Of a stretch of DNA of 64,000 nt, positions 58,073 through 64,000 are shown one piece after another. Location of the stretch: NCBI GenBank assembly GCA_023376005.1, contig CM042138.1, positions 89,655,290 through 89,719,289 of the forward strand, given 5' to 3'. The notes under the pieces were generated by a model that saw nothing but the letters and a program-made list of their open reading frames with translations, searched no databases and was not told the origin of the DNA. This stretch comes from Doryteuthis pealeii. Taxonomy: Eukaryota; Mollusca; Cephalopoda; Myopsida; Loliginidae. Every line of letters begins with the position of its first letter. The stretch's first letter is position 1. The position numbers and the translations under genes are program-made.

Positions 58073-59280
58073 GATTCCTATTTTATTTTGGTAGACCCCC
58101 CTAGCTATTCGATATCTAAAAATCCTATTTTATTTTAAGGATTAATTATTGTATAAGAATTGTTAAAATAGTTTGTGTATTGTAGAAGTATAATTAATTT
58201 AAGGCACATAATTTTAACAACTAAGTAAAAGCTATGGAAAATGAATGTTTACTAATAAAATATGTCAAATATACAAGTAAATGTCTGTTTTAAAAAAGAT
58301 ACTACTTTATTCAATGCGAGCCTTGGAGTTGATGCTGCTCGGCTAATTTTGCAATATTTGGCTCTAACATTTCTGAGCATCTGGTGTAATAAGTTTCTAA
58401 ACTTGCCGTTGTGTTACGGTCTTATATGTAAATGTTTCAAATCAACCAAATGATTTATTTTATTACAGATAAATGACAGGTAATATAAATTGAGATACAT
58501 TCTTCGAGTCTGGAAACTTAATTTCATCTCGACTTAACTTGTAGGTATTCTGATAAAAGTACCCGAAGAGATTTTGCTTTAAAAGTTTTCTTCAACTTCC
58601 AGTGAGATAAGTCAGACAATTTTGGTACAAATTATTCTACACTTCATAATTCTTAGGAAAAGAAAAATCTGGCGAAATATTCGAGAAAATTCTGGTCGGT
58701 TGGGACCTCCAATTTGACATGTCAAATTTACCGCCCTATATTTAACACAATGAAATTATCATAAAGGTTAATATTATCTTAATTTTTTTAAAAACCATTC
58801 AAAAGAGACATTACAAAAAAAAAAAAAAAAAAAAAAAAAACTCCTGATGATTTAAAAAAAAATTCTGCTTACGGAAATAATGAAAATTATGAACGAAAAC
58901 AATGTTTACATTTTCGCAGCCTTAAATCAATTGAAATTTAACGTAGTCAAAAACAAACTACCGTCTTTTAAAAAAATTCTATGAAAAATCAACTAACAGT
59001 CAAATTTTTACGAAATTTTCGGTAATTATTTACCTGTTGATGAAATTATGTTTAAGATAAGTTTTTCCTTAAATATATTAGTGGAGATACTTTTACGAGG
59101 TCTCCCCCTATTTTATCTTATGAAATCTGAAAAAATGAACCGATAAAAAATTATTTTTAATTTTTTTTTCTATAAAGATAAGAGTCTGAATAATTATCTC
59201 TGAAGATTATTATACGGTATTTTTTATTTTTATAAAAGAACCATGAATACAGAATTCTGCAAAATATATCAATAAAGATA
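58073..59280. other. AT-rich stretch, nothing recognised
   Basis: AT-rich; poly-A at about 58,816-58,840. A 63-codon frame 58,262-58,453 has no recognised domain or clear splice context. Confidence 0.45.
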
Positions 59281-60145
59281 TACCCACAAGCCGAGACTCA
59301 TGGGTGGCGGGATTGAAAAATTGCGTTGATCCCGTCGGCATTCCCCCTCAAGGAGGGCGCCTTAGGCACCAGGCAATAAACCTAGCCCTGCCCCTTTAAA
59401 TCGAGTAGAAAGCCTTGGATCAACGCCGTTAATTATAGCAATCCCCACCCGAGGGGCGGGTTTGCAGGTATTTATCTCATACCCCACTTGTATGGGTTGG
59501 AAACAAGGTCTTGTTTTTACGTGGGTGCACAAAAATTACGTCGATCCCGTCGCATCCCCCCAAGGGAGGGCGCCTCAGGCACTGGGCAATAAACCCAGCC
59601 CTGCCCCTTCAAATCGAGGGGGCAAGTGTTGCCTGGGGGATGGCCCCCTGGGATCGACGCCTTTAATTATAGCAATCCCCACCCGATGAGCGGGTTTGCA
59701 TACTAATAATATGCATTTGTATTTATATATATATAACAAAATAGCCGTTTACAGTGTGAACGGGAAGGCTAATTTGCATTTTGATATTAAAAATTTAATT
59801 TCAATAAGTATGTGCTTGGTATTATTGTTTAATTTTATCTTAATGAATGCGAACAAAAACTTCGGGGATTAATCTTAAAAGAAATCCATTAACAAAAAGA
59901 AATAACTGTAATTTTATTCTTTACTTCCTATTTTAACTAAATATTTAAATTACGAAAATTCAACAATGAAAGACTTGGGTGTTGGAAGAGTAAGTTTTAG
60001 TTGGTATATTTTTCGATTATACCCGCTTCTGTTTTAAATCTTTTTATCTGCATTCTTATTTAGTTTCATTAGCCTTTCTAATTTGATATATTTTATTCCA
60101 TTAAGACTTAAATACTTGGACCCAGAGGGTACATATATTTGCTAG
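59281..60145 (+). mobile_element. Helitron-type element with GC-rich tandem core, 5' end missing
   Basis: Core in the inverse direction to the 35-kb copy: two units about 240-250 bp apart ('gttgatcccgtcggcattcc' and 'gtcgatcccgtcgcatcccc'; 'agccctgcccctttaaatcg' twice; 'tagcaatccccacccga' twice). From 59,700 it matches 42.28-42.73 kb almost word for word ('ccgtttacagtgtgaacggg', 'ctaatttgcatt', 'cttatttagtttcattagc') and ends with hairpin 'ggacccagagggtac' and CTAG at 60,142-60,145. The TC start with the 'accgaaacta' block is not present. Confidence 0.65.
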
Positions 60146-60194
60146 TTCTTACAATATTAATTCGTTTGTTTACTAAGCTGTGGAACAAGGTTAG

Positions 60195-60440
60195 AAATGT
60201 GAGGCACCCAGTGAAATCGAACTCACGACATTATAATATACTCACCAACCTCTACACAATGCGAGGCGTCAAATAAACTAATCTTAGTAGGATTTGGCCG
60301 AAAGGCAAAAATATCATAAACAAAACAAAAAGACACTAAAATTAACTTTGGTTTGGCATAAGGCAGCAATTACAGGGCGCTCAGTGAGTATCGAACTCAC
60401 TACTTAGTAATATTGGTCAATGTTGTGTCCTAAAAAGGGA
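60195..60440 (-). repeat. Two tRNA-like fragments in tandem
   Basis: In reverse the first reads 'gtcgtgagttcgatttcact' with an upstream 'gtgtagaggttggtgag' (box-B- and box-A-like). The second reads 'agtagtgagttcgatactca'. Spacing is about 165 bp. They look like heads of another SINE family; acceptor stems do not pair, so they are not functional tRNAs. Confidence 0.45.
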
Positions 60441-60618
60441 TACAATCAGACAAGGTTGTAGTCGAGCGGAAAGACCAGCCAACACGTTCGTAGATTTAAG
60501 ATAGAGGATTTTATTACTGTGAGATACAATAAGACAGACAAGGAATAGTAAAGTACGCTACTAATCCTCGAAGCCAGCCCAGTATAATGTCGTGCTCACC
60601 ATATATATAGTCAGACCA

Positions 60619-60690
60619 ATGGGTGTGAGAGAGTGTGGAATATTCCATTACAAAATTGGTGTGAGAGAGTGTGGAATATTCCATTACAAC
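60619..60690 (+). repeat. 36-bp tandem duplication
   Basis: 'tgtgagagagtgtggaatat' followed by 'tccattacaa' occurs twice in direct succession. A recent small duplication; it includes 'ggaatattcc', a perfect palindrome. Confidence 0.9.
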
Positions 60691-60839
60691 AGTCAGCTAG
60701 ATAAGCTCGGTAACCATTATCCAACAACAAGGTGACAAAGTAAGACTAAGAGTCAAGCTAAATTGAAAACACCGGTTCTTGTCAGATCACCAAAGGGTGG
60801 GTGACAGGGCCTGGATGATTTTACATGGAATTACCCCCT

Positions 60840-61020
60840 AGTTAGCACAGGTTTGATTTCAGAGTTTTCTCCAAGAAAGATGGTGTGAAAATAATTGTAT
60901 TCATACGTTTCCCAATGGTGTTAGTGCTATGTGAAATGTAAGCGGCCTTCTCCAGGATTTGAACCCGTGTTACCGTTTCTATTTCCTATAATGAGAATCA
61001 TCACACCACAGGTGCCTCCA
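60840..61020 (-). repeat. tRNA-derived SINE, family B (partial)
   Basis: In reverse: 'tgtggtgtgatgattctcat', 'acgggttcaaatcctggaga', 'cacatagcactaacaccatt', 'gggaaacgtatgaat'. The 3' body is lost beyond 'cagaggtttg'-type sequence. Confidence 0.7.
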
Positions 61021-61191
61021 ATTACACCAGCTAGTCTATATATCAATACTCGTGTTCCTTAATTGTAGGACCGTTATCATCTTGCAACACCCTCTGTATA
61101 AGCTTATTCTTATCATCTGCTATTTCTGTTATTTCAACTCTATTAAGTTTGCTCAGTGAATGAATATTGTTCTTGTTAATTCATCACGAAT

Positions 61192-61198
<7 letters not shown>

Positions 61199-61246
<48 letters not shown>
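61199..61246. repeat. (TA)n microsatellite
   Basis: About 23 TA units directly abutting the inverted 5' part of a LINE, possibly the target site or a product of the insertion. Confidence 0.95.
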
Positions 61247-61249
<3 letters not shown>

Positions 61250-61931
61250 GTTTAGGAGTTTGTCATCGATGGTTGAGATGTCGCTTTTGTTTTTGAAAGC
61301 ATGAACTCAGTTTTATCAGAGTTTACGTATAGGCCGACATTTCGTGCTGCCTTTTCTATGCTGTGTACCAAGGATTCGGCTTGTGCAGGTGTATTTGTGA
61401 GTAGTGCTAGGTCATCAGCATAGTCCGCGTCCGTAATAGTATGTGCGGGATATCGCCTGCTTCTTGCTTTTTTTTTTAGTGTGAGGCCTTTTTCTGTTAT
61501 GGGGTCTAGTGATGTTCTGAGTACGTATGGCTGCGCCACCTGGACCCTAACGAAGCGACTAGAGAATAAACTAGATGGGAGCTGCACAAGAATACTGCGG
61601 GTGATCTGAACAAGACGTGGAAACAACACCCCACGAGAAAACAGCTATACGGTCACCTGCCACATATCACCCAAACCATCAGAGTAAGACGGACAAGACA
61701 CACGGACACTTCTGGATAAGCAAGAACGAACTCATAAGCGACGTCCTCCTGTGGAAGACAGCACATGGGCACGCCAGTGGGCCGACCAGCAAAGACGTAC
61801 ATTGATCAGCTCTGTACGGATACATGATGCTGCATAGAGGATCTCCCGAGAATGATGAGCGATAGGGACGGATGGAGAGAGATTATCATGGATATCCGTG
61901 CTAACAGCGCGACATGATGATGATGATAATG
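61247..61931. mobile_element. LINE copy with internal inversion (twin-primed)
   Basis: 61,247-61,525 in reverse encodes YVLRTSLDPITEKGLTLKKK, then DADYADDLALLTNTPAQAES (the catalytic RT box) to ...ATSQPSM. At 61,526 the strand flips: the plus strand then reads YGCATWTLTKRLENKLDG, passes through frameshifts over NELISDVLLW- and RPAKTYIDQLC-like stretches, 'cgagaatgatgagcgatagg', 'gatggagagagattatcatg' and a (GAT)n tail to 61,931. The region between the two halves is deleted. Open frames 61,252-61,629 and 61,617-61,805 are pieces of this dead element. Confidence 0.85.
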
Positions 61932-62249
61932 ATATATAAACGAGGATATATCATATTACACACATATTTAAATCACAAAGTGTCCAGGTTTGTTCAATTA
62001 CTGCTAAAAATGCTAGCACCGAGCTGCGGTTACCAAAAGGGACAAACATACGAAGACAACCTATTCACGTGAAAACCATAGCGCACATAGCCACCGCTAA
62101 AAAACCTCTGGAGACAGGGATTTTCAAACTTCTATTTCAGCATCTCGTGGACCCCCACAAAGATAAAAATGAGATCTCTTTTTTTTTTACGGAAAAAGTC
62201 ACGTTTGTTATTTGCTTATTAGACGGTTATTCTTAAGGTTTATCTTCTG

Positions 62250-62757
62250 AGCAGCAGCAGCAGCAGGTCACGCTAGTAGCACGGTTATCCATGGCAGCCT
62301 CACGTCAAACGTCCCAATTATTCATTGCTCTTGGGAGGTCCTGTGCGCAGCATCCAGTATCTGCACAGAGCTGGTCAATGTTGGTCTTTACCGAGCGTCC
62401 TTCGTTCTCCAGCAGTGCTCAGCATGTCTTGTTCGTCTCACTCGGATGGTCTGTGTGATAGGGGACAGGTGGCCGTACAGCTGCTCTCTAGTAGGGTGCT
62501 GTCTCCACGATTAGCTTAATATCGCGCGCAGCTTTCTTGTGCAAGTCCCATCTAGCTTATTCTCTAGGTGCTTCGTTAGGGCCCAAGTGGTGCAGCCGTA
62601 CAGTAGCACTGATATAACCACAGCCTGGAAAAATTGTTGCTTTAACTTATCAGTGAAATCGGACTTCCATGTGACTGACAATCTGTCTATGGCAGACCAT
62701 GCCTTCACTGTACGTTCATTAACGTCACTTTCCGAGGCTAAGATATTTTAGATATCT
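62250..62757 (-). mobile_element. LINE 3' end, 5'-truncated
   Basis: Reverse strand: ERTVKAWSAIDRLSVTWKSD, FTDKLKQQFFQAVVISVLLY, GCTTWALTKHLENKLDGTCT, then frameshifts, 'gacagcaccctactagagag', 'ccatccgagtgagacgaac' and 'atggataaccgtgctactag' with a (CTG)n tail at 62,252-62,267. Same family as 61.5 kb but in opposite orientation. The truncation point is near 62,757. Confidence 0.8.
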
Positions 62758-63329
62758 GCACACCTCACATCCAATTTTGGTAACGGAATACCTTTTTTCG
62801 CCCCCCCCCGCAACCTTCCTGGATTTTCTCACCATATTGTCATACCCTGAAGTTTTTTCCTGAATGCTTCCGTGGGCAGGAGAAAACATTGTAGCCGCTG
62901 CATGCGACCTGTGGATCGTAAATTGCTCACCCCTACTCTAGGTCATTACCTTTTTAGGAGTTGAATTTCTAAGCACCATACCCCCCCCCTGAAGCTTGTC
63001 ATTAACATCGTTGTCGCCACTGATAAAATGCATTACCCCCCGACCCCCAACTGTACCCACATCTGTTGTTTAGTCTCTGTAAATCGATCAGCCAGCGTCG
63101 ATGAATGCCAAAGGATGCAATTGTTTTACATGCAGGAATTCAATGATGTGCCCTGCTTTCATGTAATACGCCATTTTGTCAGACTGTCGCTCGGCTGCTG
63201 TTAGTAAACTTTACTGTCATACCATCAACACTCATCTCTGGTGTTGTGAGGCAACACAATAAAATAGAAGGCATTACTTACGATCATGTCACACAGACTT
63301 TTATTCATCACTGGTGAAAATGTGGGGAT
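62758..63329. other. Unannotated stretch with C-rich runs
   Basis: Contains poly-C tracts (62,802-62,810; 62,981-62,989; 63,036-63,050). No shared repeat or gene recognised. Confidence 0.4.
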
Positions 63330-63720
63330 TAAAATAAAATTCAAATAACAAAATAAAAACAAACTCCCATGAGCCTTCAACGGAAGAACCACCCGAGTAT
63401 GTGCGGGGAAAAGAACCAACTTCCGACCCCGAAGATAATCTTTCGGTCATTCTGACTTAGGCCTTAACTGCTTCTAGACACTACTACTGGCAAGGGATAT
63501 ATTTCTTGCTACGTGGTGGCTATGACCCGTGAATAAATCCCAAATCATAAAACAACCTTTTGTCTTTGTCACTTTTCTTTTCTTCCCCTGACTTCGTTTT
63601 CAGTGCGACCACCAAATATGATGGGGTTAAAAGCAAACCCTAGGAACACTCACCAAAAATAAACACAGCCACCTTTTAAACCTAAAATACAAAACCTTTT
63701 GTAACCCCACACAAATACAT
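63330..63720. repeat. RepE copy, long version
   Basis: 'cggaagaaccacccgagtat', 'gtgcggggaaaagaac', 'gacactactactggcaaggg', 'ggtggctatgacccgtgaat', 'aataaatcccaaatcataaa', 'ttcagtgcgaccaccaaata', 'gatggggttaaaagcaaacc', 'ctaggaacactcacc', 'cttttgtaaccccac'. It is the most complete copy, and shows that the family extends at least 380 bp. Confidence 0.65.
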
Positions 63721-63814
63721 AGTTAATGAATAGGGATGGACAATCTTAAAATTAGAGGGGGAAAACTCATGTTTCAGACGTTTTGAAAAAAAAATGACAA
63801 CATTGATTAGAATG

Positions 63815-63882
63815 GGAAAAAATCTATGGGAGCCAAAAATTTCATTAAAAAAATCTATGGGAGCCAAAAATTTCATTAAAAA
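63815..63882. repeat. 33-bp tandem duplication
   Basis: 'aaaaatctatgggagccaaa' with 'aatttcattaaa' is present twice in direct succession. A small slippage-type duplication; the overlapping 73-codon minus frame is not a gene. Confidence 0.9.
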
Positions 63883-64000
63883 AAGTTCCAATGCGCAGCC
63901 CAAAAACGTAAGAAAAATAAGAACATAATAAGGACACGTGTCTTAAACGGTTGTTGCTGTCTCCAGAGTGAAAATCCGGGTATTTCCAAATAAAAAGAGG

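Overview
This is a eukaryotic (metazoan) genomic window: AT-rich, intron/intergenic-like, and dominated by transposable elements, tRNA-derived SINEs and simple repeats. There are no bacterial-style genes, operons or CRISPR arrays. The TE mix (mariner, Helitron, non-LTR retrotransposons, several tRNA-SINE families, long GA/TA/CA runs) fits an invertebrate, perhaps a mollusc or other lophotrochozoan; that placement is a low-confidence impression. Almost none of the long open frames is a gene. Repeat-family names used here (SINE-A/B/C, RepA, RepD, RepE) are my own labels.

Assembly structure: a 100-N scaffold gap at 16,602-16,701 splits the window into two contigs. Each contig is a near-perfect inverted repeat right up to the gap: 10,923-16,601 (arms about 2.7 kb, 234-nt loop) and 16,702-29,878 (arms about 6.6 kb, 43-nt loop). 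Single-base and homopolymer indels dominate the arm differences. The simplest reading is fold-back (chimeric or missed-adapter long-read) contig tips, although a true palindrome is not excluded. Features at 13.8-16.6 kb and 16.7-23.2 kb are therefore probably duplicate views of 10.9-13.6 kb and 23.3-29.9 kb.

Region 1-33 kb is CpG-poor apart from young repeats. It contains what looks like the 3' end of an unrecognised spliced gene on the + strand. Three exon candidates (30,480-30,599; 30,701-30,752; 33,056-33,186) have good splice sites and compatible phases and end at a TAA. A further candidate exon lies at 25,384-25,615, and its open frame survives only in the inverted copy (20,991-21,224, - strand). 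Right after the last exon CpG becomes several-fold commoner, as expected at the edge of a methylated gene body.

Region 33-64 kb is CpG-normal and looks intergenic. It holds Helitron-type elements with TC/CTAG ends (one family carries a variable GC-rich tandem core), an unclassified family (RepA) with different internal minisatellites (54-bp or 48-bp units), and a complete 238-bp MITE with a perfect 8-bp target-site duplication. It also has a mariner relic, a solo LTR, several LINE 3' ends, compound GA/TA microsatellites and a 39-bp hairpin. Two LINE copies (29.8 kb and 61.2 kb) show the inversion expected from twin priming.
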